From: Phaffia rhodozyma
Lineage: Eukaryota > Basidiomycota > Tremellomycetes > Cystofilobasidiales > Mrakiaceae
Length of the DNA: 64,000 bases
Assembly (NCBI GenBank): GCA_014706385.1
Contig: JACGZH010000006.1
Coordinates: 1-64,000, forward strand
Reading direction: 5' to 3'
Shown: in pieces, positions 27,234 through 40,600 of the stretch
Numbering within the stretch: the first letter of the stretch is position 1
Layout: each line of letters begins with the position of its first letter
The notes under the pieces: generated by a model
Told to the model about the DNA's origin: nothing
Seen by the model: only the letters and a program-made list of their open reading frames with translations
Database searches by the model: none
Program-made: the position numbers and the translations under genes

Positions 27234-28339
27234 CTGATATCTTGTCGTGAATGGACAGTAACCTAGACTGTCAAAATGTGCGCACAGGTTGATGAACACG
27301 CATTGGAATAGCTGCCGGACTGTTACATAAGATTCAAAGGTCAAGAGTGGACTGTTCGCTTGGACACTTGTTCGCCATCAAGTTCTCACTGCTTTCCCTC
27401 AGTCATATACACTTTGCCCAGGTGTGCCAGGAAGAATGGATCGAGAAACCAGGAGAACAGAGGAGAACTAGCTAGGCGTTCAGCAGCTTTGTGAAGAGAC
27501 GCTCTCGGGACCCCTTACAAGATCTGATAGTGCTGCGTTTGAGAGAATGATCGCATCTACAACTACAACGATGTCGAGACAGTCAAGTACTCAACAAAGA
27601 TGAGTGCACGTCAGAAGGCATGCGCCTTGTCGAGGCTGTAAGTCCACGTCGAGGGTTGACCACGGATGCCACCATGGCTACCGCGTGGCTACCGGATGCA
27701 ACGTAACACGGACACGATCTCCCTTCTCTTGATCATCCAGCCGGACACCTCGTCTCGTGACAGTCCGCCATCACAGTGGCCCATCATAGTTCGCCATCGC
27801 TGATTCTTCTCCTCCTCTTTCTACTCGTTCTCCTCACCTTCGTCCTCATCGTTGCTCTGCTACATTGTACGACTCTTTCTTTGTTCCAGAGCCAAGCTGC
27901 ACCGAGTCCATCCAGACACTTGGCCATCCCAGCCTCACTGTCTGTGCCCATATCAGTACTTCACCACTCAGCGATCTCTAGCAGCCCTTGATGTCCCTCC
28001 CAGATGTCCTGCCCGACTGGTTCAGCTTCACGTTCGTAGGACTACAAGCTGTGAGCGATGTTCTCATGATCTCAGCACTTGGCTCTTAGCTTCCACCTCA
28101 CAACTCACACTCCATTCGACTCTGATCCACTCTGTCGACCGACAGGCAGCACTCCTTCCGTTGACGTTCCAGCATGTCGGTGATCCGATGGGAACGTTCG
28201 CCAGGATACTACCAGCCGGCTACGACAGAGCTACCGACGGTCTTGCATCAAGTCTGCGGGTCCAAATCGCTACGACCACTGGTGCTCAAGGTGGGTGGGC
28301 GATCGTGCTGACGTCCTGATCGCTCTCTGCTGATATGCC
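27234..28339. other. no supported gene
   Basis: About 1.1 kb with short frames only. Stretches such as 27776-27990 encode leucine-rich peptides by base composition, and I could not assemble a credible spliced gene. Confidence 0.4.
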
Positions 28340-28705
28340 ATGAGTACATATGCAGCATATCCGGTGATAGCTATCCTGTTCATAGGTGGTACTCTCTTTG
28401 CTCGCAACCGCCTGAAGGGGCTGCCCAGGCTGCAACAAGGGCTGATGAAGCTCATCATCTACGCCGGGCTGTTCTCTCATGTAAGTGTGAGATGCACATG
28501 TTGTGCGCTCTGTTGACTAAGATCGATGCTTGTTGTCGTTCGTCAGGTCTAGCTGTACAGCGTGGTCGTGTTGAAGTATCCCAGATCTCTGCTTGCCACT
28601 CCTTCGGTCTGGACAGACAGCATGAAGGGTCTTATCTTTGGACTACCGGTAGCCACTGCACTGAAGCTTATCTGGCTATTAGGTATCGGAAGAGACACTC
28701 TGTAG
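28340..28705 (+). CDS. small predicted membrane protein, two exons
   Basis: Exon 1 (28340-28480) and exon 2 (28553-28705) join in phase 0 around a 72-nt intron (GTAAGT to TAG) and encode 97 residues. The chain has three hydrophobic stretches, near residues 6-20, 36-50 and 72-92, separated by basic or polar turns. An in-frame stop lies four codons before the ATG. The acceptor used is CTAG. The CAG six bases earlier would put a stop straight after the junction. I do not recognise the family. Confidence 0.5.
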
Positions 28706-29878
28706 AGAACGATGTGGTCGACTAACGACAGCGGACAGAACGCTACACGACTGACATCTTGTTATCATCAACTGTCTGTATGTTTCTATTATGTTTTTTT
28801 CGTGTTGTATATGATGGGCTTCGATTGTTTTGTGCTTTGTTTTGTGCTCTATTGGCTTGGTCGAGTTGTTTGGCTGATGGGATGTTTGGTCGATTTGTAT
28901 CAGGACATGTCCACCAGCTCAGGCTCTCGAAAAATCATGCGATGGCCAAAGACATATGCATAGACTTGTAATGTGAAGTACGAAGACGGGAGCTTTCAAC
29001 AAAGACGGCAGGACCCAGACATGAGAGAGAGAAAAAGAAGAGACAACACGAGAGGATAAAACGAAAGAGGAAGGAGACACGAACTACGAAGAATGAAAAG
29101 GCGACAAAGTGCTTGTATCTGTTCATCATACAAACGCAGAAGCAAGACGGGAAGGATGCATACAGATCTCGGAAGCTGGGAGATGGGAAACACATAGCGT
29201 CAAGGTTGCATCTACTAGGATACAGTGTCAGCCACTCAGACCGATCTCTGACGGCTTGGTATTAGGTATGTGATGGTTGGTGATTCGTTAGCTGGTAGTT
29301 TATTGGCTGTTTCTATATTGATTACTAGTTGAGATTTGGGCTAGTCGGTGATTTCTTTCACTTTGCCCTCACTTTCCGTTCCTCTCCGTTCCTTTCCTAG
29401 CCCTGCCTTTCCATCTTGTTTCCTTCCACCTTGTTTCTTTCTCTCTCTGCCTCTACTTCTATCTGACCCTTCTTCTGCTCTCGCATATGATCAGACCTCG
29501 TTCACAAGCATGTTTATATATACGCATATGGCTCTGACACCCTGAGAACGTCAAGAGAACGATGGCGCTGACCTGTTGGAGCTGGATCTCGAGCGTTGAT
29601 CTTAAGCTTGGATCCTGGTCGCTCTCTTTCGTCTGCTTTTCGTCGCTGACTATGCTGTCCAGGACTATCTCTCTGCATCTGCTTGATCTGTTCCCAGAAA
29701 GCTCGAACTCTATTTCTCGCCTTGGCACCCGTGTCGATGGCATGCGTGTGACTCGCTCGGCTAGCGTCCTCGGTCCGTTTGACACTGTCGGCCAACCGTC
29801 GGTCACGTCACGCAGACCGTAAAGAAGGACATCTGTTTCGCCACCACACCTGTTAAGATATCCCTCTCACCTTTGACC
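28706..29878. other. no supported gene
   Basis: A GT-rich segment (28760-28900) and a purine-rich one (28985-29110) are visible. Overlapping frames on both strands at 29520-29820 look equally open, and neither shows splice or domain evidence. Confidence 0.4.
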
Positions 29879-32800
29879 ATGCTCTTCTACGACTATAGGG
29901 ATTTTCGGGACCCATACTTCGTCAAATGGCTACAGGTCAACTTCGAAGAAGAACGATCCTCTGCTGAAGAGTCAGTTTGTCCATCAGACCTATCATGCGT
30001 CGATCTCTCAGGTCAATGCTGACCTGGCTTGCTCTCCTATTTGCTTGAGATAGACCACCGTTCGTCCAATATTTCTCTACTATTGAATGACAAGGAGGCT
30101 GACTAGCAGCATAGGCGTCTGTTGACAACTCTGCCTTGATGTCTTGTTCTCTTGTCGTCCTGTCGTCTTATCGTCATGTCGTCTTGTTGCCTTCTACAGA
30201 ACATGTAAGCTTCCATCGGCATCTGCTAGTAGGATAAAAGTACTCTGACTCATCTTGTCCTCTTCTCTATGCTCTCAATCGACCATAGTCCAGGACCTGA
30301 AAACTTTACTTCGAACGGAAGATGATCTGCATCGGCAGGAGGTTCGACGTGCGCAGGGATTGGATGAAGATGAACGACCCTTGACGCGGAGACTTCCTGC
30401 TTACGACGGCAAGCACTTCTCAACTCGTCCGTTGCAAGAGCTAGAACGGGTCGAGCTAGGTGATATGATGTGGCACAAGATCCATCATGTGAGCTTCTTC
30501 CCGTCTTATCTCTCTTATCTTCGTCTTATCCTTACCATTTTCCTATATCTCTATGCGACTTGCGGTGAATCAGTGGCCATGATGACTGACATGGTTTGAC
30601 TGCCTTTTTGGCTCCACTTCACCACTCTCAGGGTCAATATCTGCTCATTCGGATCGTCTCTCGTCCCACTAGGATCACTTCCATCCGTTTCATCGGCCAG
30701 GACCCGTCAGGCCGGGCCGAGCTCGTCGAGCTACAAACGGCTGTCGACATGCTTGTCCAGACCGGACCGGAACTGGACGCGCTCTATCCTATGGGCGGCC
30801 TGCTAGCCATCCGGGAGCCTCACTATGTTCGATGTCTGGACGAAGACATGATCGATATTGCTCATTGGAAACGCACCAAGATAACGAAGGTATCCAGGAT
30901 CAGGGTTGAGTCACCCTCGGATGTTATCTGGCTGGGTGCAGACGACCGACTTGTCAGCGAGCTCACATGGATGAGTCCACCTGTCTGTCTGGCGACCGAA
31001 ACAAATGCTCGGAGACTGACTGCTGAACATGCAAAGTCGATCGGAGACGAACGGCTGGACAAAGGATGGCTCATGGCGGCCGAGCGAGCGTATACCGAGG
31101 GTCTGACCGTTGACAGCAAGCATATTGTGCTCAGACTTGACCGAGCGCACTGCCGGATCCGACTCTCGCGGTTCAGAGGCGCGTTTGTCGATGGCGAGCA
31201 TGCACTGCGTGGCCTTCTTGACGCTGTACGCGCGGAGGAACCTGGACGGGCGGACTTGGCCCAGTCGGATCTGCTGCAGAAGGCATACCACTGGCTTGTG
31301 CTAGCTTCGATCGGTCTGCGCGACTGGTCGGTCGCATATGAGCACTGCACTGTGTTTGTTGAGCGGTTTCCTGATTATGCTCCTGCGCTGGACTTGCTGG
31401 CGTTCACACAAGCCAGAGTGGACGAGGCTCGGACGGGTGTGTACGACTGGCCGTCGATCTTTCGGGGTGATCTCCAGCCGGGGGGGACGAGGAATGTAGT
31501 TGCTGACTGGGTGTCGCCTTCCTTCAAGATAGGCCGCAGCCCTACGTTAGGTGGGATCCGGGGCGTCATCGCTGACCGAACGATCGAGCGAGGCGAGCTA
31601 CTTGTGGTGTGCAAGCCGTTTGTATCGGTTGACATGAAGGAGCCAAAGGAAGGGCCGCTGACGGAGCTGGTGAACGTGCCAATTCAACAATACGCTTCAG
31701 GGTCTGCGCATGCATATCTAGTACGAGCGATGGTGGACAAGATTCAAGACGAACCGAGGGCCTTGGACGTGTTGAAGAGGCTGTATGCTGGACCGGGATC
31801 CTCGGATCCAGAGTTGGTCGATCTAAGCGCCTTCGAACCGCCTGGCGCACCGGGCGATACCGAGGATGAGGAGGAGGAGGTAAAGTCGGTGGATGTGGAC
31901 GTGTCGAGACTGGAGGGAGTCAGGACCTACAGCTCTTTTGCGACCGGGTCAGTCATCATCGCCGAGACCGGGCCCACTATGCATGGTCCACATAGAAATG
32001 AGCCGTGTTCAGGTACGTCTCGTACTTTTGCCTCTAAGATAATCTCTTTTCTCTCTGTCTACTACGTTTTTTTGCCTTTTTTCTCTCTTGACGATTCTTT
32101 GTATTGCTTTTTGTGTTTTGATGTATCCTGTTTCATCAAATGGTATCGATTCGTCATCTACGTAGGCATCTACCTTGTCCCCTCGTTGTTCAACCATGCC
32201 TGCTTCGCCAACGTCAGCTGGGTATTCTGGGGCGATATCATGGTCCTTCGTTCCTGCCGGACTATCTCGCCCGGCGAAGAGCTGACGATCAGCTACTTCC
32301 CTGGTAGCTCGTTAGCCTGGCGAACAACGTTGATTGGCAAGTACGAGATCGGTCTATGCGACTGTATCCTGTGCAAGGAGAAACGGCTTGACCCCTTGGA
32401 CGGGCGTAACATGTGGCCAGATGAGCTCGAATGGGCTTTGGAATATGATGAATACATATCTGGAGTTGCCCCGATAGTCAATGGAAAGATGTATAAGCCA
32501 CCGAGAAGAACCCTCAAAAGGGTCATGAAAATGGCCCGTTCTCTCGAATCAAAATACGATCCCAGACGCTCACCTAGTTTCATGTCTGAGCTCTGCTGTC
32601 TCTATAACGCCTTGTCGGGCCTTCACATGATGAAGGTGATGGGCGGCATGAAGGACCCCGAGGATACGTTGCTGTTGATGGAGCAAGCGGTCTACTGGAA
32701 GAAACGTGCGCTTGAGTGTTGTGGGTTCAAAGGGATAGAGTCCGATGGAAGAGGTACACTGACGTCTAGTCCGTTCGCATACGAGATGGAATGTTTGAGT

Positions 32801-32977
32801 ATAGGGTTGTCGATCGTGTCGATACTCGGCAGAATGGATAGGAAGAAGGATGCGCAACGATGGGCCAGAGTGGTGTTGGAGATGCATGACATCGTTTTCG
32901 GAGGTGGGAAGGAAACACTGGTCGTTCTGTGGAGGGGTCCGTTGGACTCGATGAACTTGCTTCCGTACTTCAGTTGA
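29879..32977 (+). CDS. TPR-SET domain protein (putative lysine methyltransferase)
   Basis: The body runs from about 30285 to 32977 with introns at 30489-30631 and 32013-32165 (both GT-AG). The middle (31050-31420) has tetratricopeptide-like helices. The C-terminal third is a SET domain: the SLFNHACFANV region with GDIMVLRS and GEELTISYF, followed by a C-x-C-x2-C post-SET cluster near 32360. This layout matches fungal TPR-SET proteins related to SMYD and Set5/6 enzymes, which methylate histones or other proteins. The start is uncertain: a plausible first exon begins at the ATG at 29879, but its junction to 30285 is not resolved. An acidic insert near 31860 (EDEEEE) sits inside the SET region. 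Confidence 0.75.
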
Positions 32978-33454
32978 CCTCGTGTGGATGAGATCGCATA
33001 TGAATGCATGTCTTGCTTTGTATCACAACAGCGATAGTACTAGGGCCAGGTAGTCGATAGCATATGGTGTCTTCCCGTGTGTCAAGCTAGACGCATCACG
33101 ATCGAGTCGAACAAGCAGAGGACACAGAGAATCTTGTCATTTATACACATTCAGTCCTCAGCCTTCGTTCGCTTCTGCTTGTGCTTATCAGCAGGCACAA
33201 CTTGCTGGTGCGCGGCTGGGTGTCAAGCGAGTTCTGAGATCCATAAGTGGCTGTGTTGAAGAAAAGAGGAACCAATGTTTGAAAATCATTTGAAACCCAA
33301 ATAAAAGGAGAAAGGGAAAGAGAGAAAAAACAGTCAGAAGTAGGCAGAAAAGAGAACGAAAGAAGGAAAGAGAGGACGAACATGGTTTCCTCACATTTCT
33401 GACACATGAACGTGATGGCAAGATCCGTATATCCAGCTCGATCGGTATATCCCA
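32978..33454. other. intergenic, no gene seen
   Basis: A 3' flank shared by two convergent genes. It is AT- and purine-rich around 33300-33380. Confidence 0.5.
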
Positions 33455-34222
33455 TCACTTGCATGCGGAGGGCAGAACAAGGAAATGGATCGGACCGGTT
33501 CGACGAGCGTAAGCCTCGATCGCATCTGACATCTGCCAATTGACGACAAGCGGGACGATCAGTACATCGTTCCGTCGTGCAGCCTGTGTGAGCGAGCGCA
33601 GATGCCGGGCATTGGTTCGGCCGTGAGCTGAGTGGGCTCATCGGAAACTGACAAAATATAAGAGAGCCGAATCAGATTGTCGGTGAAGCTAGTATCGCAC
33701 GTCCCGTCTCTTGAGACTTGACAAAGCATCTTTCCGCCGGTCCTGCGACCTGTTCGAGTGGAGCGCCATAACAGAAGACTGAAGCTGAGTATGGGAAACG
33801 GGAATCAAGTCAACAGAGTCACGTACTTGAATCAGCTTGTACAAGTCAAAGATGAAGAGAGGCCAAGGGTCACAGAAAGGGAAGTAAAGAAGGGCAGAGA
33901 GGAAAGCAGAAAAGTCGAAGAGACAACGGACCTCTGCTCGCTGAGCGCTCTCGAGAATGGTATTGGCCGTCTTCTTCTGTTTGCGAATGATTACCATGGA
34001 CGGTGTCAAGCCAGCTGTAAGGGGTATCTGTATGTTTTGTCGTTCATCGCGATGAGCAACACGCCAGAGCATAGTAAAGCAGAACGACATATAAACGATC
34101 GGAACAAGAGAGCAAACATAGGTAGAGAACGAAGGACAGATCTGATCTCATGTTGTCGTCTCTCTGGACGAGCTCGACACGTTGTTGGACTGTATCGACT
34201 GTACGGATTGTACCGGCTGCAT
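33455..34222 (-). CDS. unrecognised spliced gene
   Basis: Coding-like exon pieces follow each other on the minus strand. A Gln/Ser-rich start is at 34222, and an exon at about 33919-34030 opens after an ACAG acceptor with IPLTAGLTPSMVIIRKQKK. A basic exon lies at about 33697-33785. A last exon contains NDVLIVPLVVNWQMSDAIE and ends at the stop at 33455. Exact junctions could not be fixed. I do not recognise the product. Confidence 0.35.
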
Positions 34223-34994
34223 CGACGGCCTGTCGAGTTTACAATCTCAAGCACCCAAATGCACCCAAGTGTTGGCGATCACTGCGTTAAGTGATGCAGA
34301 ACATGAGGCTCTCATCTTGATCACTGGAAAAAGGCCATGGCGGACGCTGGAGGATAGAACAGAAAGAGAGGATAGATGGAGCTGCCTGAATGGAAACAAG
34401 AAGAGGCGGTACACACGACCAAGTCCGTTCCAATAGATTCTTTGAGGTTTTTAGTAGTCGGCCGTTGGAGATCAAATCATGTCCTTTTTTCCTTTATCTT
34501 ATCTCTCCGTCTTGATCGCTTTCCTTTTCCCCTTAAAACCCTAACCAAGAATTCGTTCTACCATATGCTTAGTTTCACCATCTCCGGCTTTTCTTCGAGG
34601 CCGCTCAGCTTTCTCGTTCACCACTATCCCTGCACATAAGCTTCGCCATCCTTCCACTTCTTTTCTCCGTCTCGGTCACCACCAGAAACCCGCTCCTGTG
34701 GGCTGGGCCTTTCGTGACATCTTGAACTCGATCAATGCCGGAGTAGATGGAGCTGCCTGATCTGTAGATCTACTGCTCTCAGCTGAAGTTCCCTCGAGAA
34801 ATCTCTCGAATGATCAAGACAACCTGATAGATCCCAAGATGCTAATAACATTGATGTGCTCTATACGTCTCTGTGATCCCCGGCCGCTGTCGAGGGCGTT
34901 TTCTGAACCAGACTGCTGACTATCGCGCCCTTAATTCACCAAGATCTTTCGGGACACGAGCAGGCTGATTGACGGTTTGTGAACATTAAGAACC
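34223..34994. other. no supported gene
   Basis: Only short frames on both strands. AAAACCCTAACC at 34537 is an isolated telomere-like match and not a repeat. Confidence 0.4.
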
Positions 34995-35300
34995 TTAGGG
35001 GCTTTCCTTTGTCAAGCTCTTCTTTTTCGGCTTGCTTACCACCAGGGAGGGCTTGGCCAAAGGTGCGCTTATGATCGGCCCCCTTCGTTCGGACGGCTTC
35101 AAGACTTGTGGAGGCTCTATGAAACCGATTCGGAGGCGACATACACTTGCGTGCAACAAGGATTTTAGTTCAAGCCGGTCCAGTGCGATGTCGGCCGGCC
35201 GGAAGATGACGAACGTCAGATGGACGATTCGTATAGTTGGGGGTACTGACAAGTCGGATGGGGTGAACATGACGGACATGCCAAGTACAACGCAGACCAT
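34995..35300 (-). CDS. hypothetical small ORF
   Basis: An uninterrupted 101-codon frame. The second half is rich in Pro, Ser and Lys and ends in a basic tail (KPKKKSLTKESP). The opposite strand is open over nearly the same span, so chance is a real alternative. No family was recognised. Confidence 0.2.
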   Translation of the reverse strand: MVCVVLGMSVMFTPSDLSVPPTIRIVHLTFVIFRPADIALDRLELKSLLHASVCRLRIGFIEPPQVLKPSERRGPIISAPLAKPSLVVSKPKKKSLTKESP

Positions 35301-35668
35301 GACTGATGATACACGTATGTGAATGACTTTGGCCGGGTTTCACGTCCTGACCGGGCATCACCCGGGCATACTCAGGAATGCTCGGGCGGGGCTAGATAGC
35401 TTGAACTCACGCTGGGAAGATCGGATCATCCTTGTCGGAACTGCTCGAACCTCTATCAAGCCTTTAAAGTCTCTTCTCATCAGTGTCCATCGTTCTTCAT
35501 GTTTCCTTTTCCTCATCTCCCATCTTTGTCTCCTCTCTCTCTTGCAAGACCGACGACACTTCATCACCAGGTAAGTGCTCACCGTTCCTCGGCCGTCTGA
35601 GAGTCCTCTATTTTGCATCACGTCAGTCCAGTGACTGAGCCCATCTTTCAGGAAACTCAACGGCAAAC
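35301..35668. promoter_or_regulatory. upstream region of the GST-like gene
   Basis: Pyrimidine-rich from 35480 to 35570, as in many fungal promoters. A CAG-GTAAGT at 35569 and an AG before 35652 could bound a 5' untranslated intron. I found no other gene. Confidence 0.4.
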
Positions 35669-36954
35669 ATGTCCATAGCCATCAGATCTCTTGCCCGACT
35701 GACTCGACCCTCCGATCTCCGCACAATCCTTGCTAGAACGATGAGCACCGAACTGAAGAAACCTCTTGAGCTCTACTCGGCGAGCACACCGAACGGCCAG
35801 AAGGCCACTGTGTTCTTGGAGGAACTGAAGCAGATCTACCCAGCTTTCGACTATCATGTGAACGAGATCGATATCCAGAAGAATGAACAGAAGGAGGAGT
35901 GGTTCCTGAAGATCAACCCCAACGGGCGGATCCCCGCTTTGGTCGATCCTAACAGGGGGGACCATGCTGTGTGGGAGTCCGCCGCCATACTGCTGTATCT
36001 AGAGAAGCAGTAAGTCCGGCAGACACACCTTCTTTCCTCTTGTTTCTCTTTCTTTCTCTTCTGTCTCCTTCGCGCTCTCAAGTGCAGACCTGACGCATGT
36101 TTCTTTTTGTATCTTCTTTCGCCTATAGCTATGACCCAGACCACAAGTTCTCATTCGGCGACTCGGCTGATGAGGATAACTTCAGAAGTGAGATCCTCCA
36201 GTGGATGTTGTACGTTCTTCCTTCTGTCTCTCGCTTTGCTGGGCGCAGATGGAGGAGAAAGTGAGAGACATCCTGATCACTCGGGATCTCATCACTCCGT
36301 CTCGCTTTCTCGAACAGTTTCGTCCACGGAGGGATCGGACCGATGCAAGGCCAGGCGGTTTTCTTCTCGAAATATGCGCCCGAGCAGATCCCATATGTGT
36401 GTATCTCTCTATGTTCTCTCTACGGAGTTTCAGCCTGTCGAGTATAGTAGGTGTTGACGCACTGATCTCTCGAAACAGGCCATCAAGAGGTACCAAGATG
36501 AGACCAAACGACTGTACTCGGTGCTCGATACCAGGCTCCGGAACAGAGACTATCTGGTCGGTCCGGGAAGAGGTAAGTACTCGATCGCAGACGCAAACGC
36601 GCTTCCCTGGGTGTTTTGGTCACCGTTCGCGGGGATCGATCATGTGGAGATTCCGACGGGAGTGAAGGCATGGCTGGACAGGAACCTGGAGAGAGAGCCG
36701 ACGATGAGGGGGCTCAAGGTCGGGCTGAACACGTCCTCAGAGTGAGTTTTTTTGTGCCTAGCCTTCCAGGGGTTCATCTTTCTGTGTCCTTGTTCGTGTG
36801 ATGCGTGTGTGACGAACATATATGGACGAATGTGTGGACGAGGATCTAACTTCTGTCTTCACTTCCGGCTTCGACCTGACTGTTCGCATGGGGCATTGAC
36901 AGTATGATCGAACAGATCAAGAAGTATGGGGCGCTTCCTCCGAGCACGAAGTGA
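35669..36954 (+). CDS. glutathione S-transferase-like protein, five exons
   Basis: Exons 35669-36009, 36129-36209, 36318-36396, 36479-36741 and 36903-36954 join in frame with GT-AG introns. The N-terminal thioredoxin fold shows [19 protein letters not shown], then [12 protein letters not shown] and [11 protein letters not shown], the glutathione-site signatures of Ure2/YfcG-type GSTs. The C-terminal helical domain has [10 protein letters not shown] and [10 protein letters not shown]. The first 24 residues are Arg-rich and free of acidic residues until Asp16, like a mitochondrial presequence, and a second ATG (35744) starts the typical GST core. Two forms by alternative start are therefore possible. 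The substrate cannot be read from sequence. Confidence 0.9.
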
Positions 36955-37673
36955 ACGATTTGACTATTTGGTAGATTTTGCGGCCTGGTGTTACTTTGTG
37001 ACATTGGTCGATGATTGCCCTTCGGTCCAACTGTAGGATGTGAGGGGACTGTATAGAATCAGAGGGTATATTATGAGTTTTCTGGTATACATATTGGACT
37101 GTCTTGTCTCAGAGGTTATCTTGACAGACAACTTACCTCGTGGCTTTTTCCGTCAGTGCGTTTTTAGCTTGACAACTCATGTCTTTCTTCTCATCTCTTC
37201 CGAGTTCATTCCCTCACCTTGGCTTCCAATCATTGCCTGTTGTCCTTCAACATATATCCCCGCACCCAATATTTTCTTTGCTATTCTCCTCTTTTCTCTT
37301 TCTTTTCTCATCTCTAACCATGTTACCTTATTGTTGACAAACCCCCGCTCTTTGATCTCCAGTAACAAGTCATGACACTCTGAGAGAAAAGGCGCTATGT
37401 GCGTGTAGTCACTGAAGAGGCAAAGGTACATCAATCATGAACGTCATGAATGCCGCTAGTAATAAAGACAACTGTGTGAGAGACATTCAAGACAGGGACT
37501 ATTGCCCACAGGAGAGAGAATAGTAGAAAGATTCGAGAGGCGGATGCTAGCTTATAGAAGGACGTTTGTAGATACAAGAAAAAAAACGGTGGTGGCGGCC
37601 GAAAGAGTAGAATACACAAGAGTGTTCGACGGATCTTATTACAGCGTGATATGATTGAAAGGGACTTGAGCTA
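36955..37673. other. intergenic, convergent 3' ends
   Basis: AT-rich sequence between the GST-like gene and the minus-strand DUF1399 gene. Frames here are short and composition-driven. Confidence 0.5.
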
Positions 37674-40600
37674 TCAACAGTACATCGCGCCACACACAGT
37701 CATGGCAGCCGTAGCCAAACTGTTGTCTTTGAACACGATTCTACCCTCACATCCCTCGCCAAGGCAGCAATTCGAGCGTCCACATAGACAGGGCGCACGC
37801 TGCATTTCTTTCCAGTGCTAATGTGGTGTCATCCGACCCAGAATACACAATAGTCAACACAATAGAAGAGGAGAGGGCAAATAAAGAGTAGGACTAACGA
37901 AATCGTGAGGGTAACATTCTGAACCCATACCCCAACCAGCCAACGGATGATGTGGAGCTCCTACCTTGGTACATCCCCATTGTCCGAGGCTGTGCGAAGT
38001 GCGGTGATAAAAGAGATCTGGATCATAGTCCTTGCTTGTCCTACGAAACAGTCGCGGAGAGAAGAGGATGAGACGCGAACAAAGTGAGCGCTTTGGGTCG
38101 TTGAACGAAGCGAGAGAAAAGGAGAAAAGAAGGACATGGAAGATTCGTACCTGTTCGATGAAAGCTTGTCGACGGATTTTTTAGCCCAGGCCTTCTCCGC
38201 TGCTTTGGTGTGTTGAATTCTATATTCCAGCAATAAACCAAGACAGTCAAAAGAAGAATGTCAAAAAAACGACTTGGTCTATCTTGTTTTGTACTATGCA
38301 CTCATTGAGAATATATGAAACACAGAGATCCCAACCTGTTTTGTTCCCGACTTTCTCGATTCGCGATACATGCCTTGTTTGCTACCAACCATATGGAGTT
38401 ATGCGTCGAGGCTTGGGTGGCATCCCTATACTCCTCGTCCACCGATTTGACAGATTCAGACGGCGCCGACGGCTTTTCTCGACTCCAGAAATGGGTTGAC
38501 CGAGGTGCCTCCTATCCAATTGTGAGCCAAAGGCAAAGCATCCCATTTCCAGTCAGACCCTGAATACTTTGGATGGTGTAGAACAGAAGGACACAACAGT
38601 GTTGTCTTGAAAAGATCTAAGTTTACGAACAAGGACGGCAGTGGAACTTCAATGATCAAGAAAGCAACTGTAAGTTCAAATGTGACCACCCGAAGCGATC
38701 GGCTGACAATGCACTCACTAAAGTTCGTTGTATCGACCTGAGATAGCATTGCCGAATGATCGATCAGTCTTTCTCTCCACTTGTTATCTTGACTGTACAT
38801 GTATAGAGGAAGTGCTTACTCTCCCAGGCCTCAGCCGTGCCAATGAAGGCCTCTTCTAGTGAAGCTTCATCCACCTTGTCCGGGTGATTAAGAAAGTTGG
38901 TCAACAGTCGAGAAGTGTCATCTCTGTAAGACTCGATCTTCAACTGGTGGGCATGCCAGATCAAGTCGATGTCGAGCGCTTGATTCAATGATATTGACAC
39001 AGATGAGAATGTTATTCCAGACATGGCAAGAAAAATTCATGGAAGGAACCAAAGTAGCGTACTTGGGCAGTGAAGAACACTCGTGTCTCGAGAAACCAAA
39101 TCCAAGAAACGATGGTACCTGACCAGACGATAAGAGTAAAATGTAGATGTTCAACGAGAGCCAGTGGTAAGCAGGGATTTCCATCGGGGAAGAAAACATC
39201 AACAGACCTCGCGATCGCTTGAGCGATTACAGTGCGCTTGGTACTCAAAAAAGTCGGGTTTGTCCATCCAATCTTGGATCTGTCGCAAAGAGTCAGTCAT
39301 GAGATCGTATCCTGAGGAAAGTCAGCAGGCTCACATCTTTTCGATGGAGAGATTAAGTCTCAATGTCTATAGATTGCTCAAGCGGGGACGAGGTTTGGTA
39401 AGCATCGGAAGAAGCGTTACAATAGACAACAGATAGAGCCCTCACTGCTCCAGTTAGATCAACTCCAAATCGAGCCTCGGTTGAGGCGTACCTGCCCCAG
39501 AACTTCCGTCGTAAGGCGTAGACAATTCGAAAGGATAAATGCGAAAATCAGATACATATTGTTGTAGGTCAAATCCATGAAAATAGCTGAACCGTCAAGA
39601 GAATAGAATTTACAAACCTCTTTTGTAATCTTTTCGAACGTCGCATTCTTTCTAATTTCCAAGTCGATTTTCCTGCTGTGGTCGTCCCAGATCTCTTGCA
39701 CACCCTTCATACCTCCTCGGAAGAACTCTCGAACTTCAGTCTTGCGCTCTACGTTCAGCTGATCTGAGCCAAGATCGAATTTGGCTGATGGATCAGATGG
39801 GTCTGGGAAGTGCGACGACAACTCGGTGAGGAGCCGTTGGTTCATGAGTGCTGCAGTCTCTGAGCTCTGAGTGAACCCGGTGATGTGAGAAATGGAAAGT
39901 TGACTATGGAAAGGAGGGACAGGATCAGCGCAAAGCACAGTTTGAACCTCAGACTTGACAATACAAGAGAGATGAACGAATGACTTACGGCAATAACCCT
40001 CCTTGCCTTCCTAGGAGGCACCTTCCCAGATCGTCTGCTAGCTTTCTAACTTTGAGCTCATCCCTACCAAATGTCTCATCACAGATGGTGCAGTTCGCTT
40101 TGAAGCCTGTTTGAGCCCACCCTTGGCCGACCGCAGGCATCGTCATCGCCGTGTTTGTTTTAGGATCCACTAGACAGAACTCATTTGGCCGCGGAAGGGT
40201 CACCCAAGGAACGATGTTGATGTTTCCACAGAAGGCGCAATTGACTGGTAGCGTGTCTGAGAGCGAGGTGCTCACCGGTGAGCTTGCAGGAAGGCCCGAG
40301 GTCAGAGAGGAGAATGAGTTTGACTGATCCTCTGTGAGATTGAAGACATATGATGTGGGGTCGATCTGACGAGCGGCTAGGTGAACAGGAAATGCCTTGA
40401 TCGTCCGAAGGTCTAGACGACAACTGTGATCGGCTCGGTAGATCCGAGGATTGAGACAGTCTGGTCCAGACAACAAAGCGCGTGGTTCATTTTTGATACA
40501 TGAGTTTCCACATAAACATATTGGACCATATTCTTCCAGGCAAGACTCACATGCATGCCATACGAGTAGTACATCCAACGGAGGCAGTCTATCCACCTCC

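Noticed and set aside
29459..29822. Coding exon on either strand
   Set aside because: Both strands are open across the same span and neither shows splice consensus, a conserved motif or a link to the neighbouring gene.
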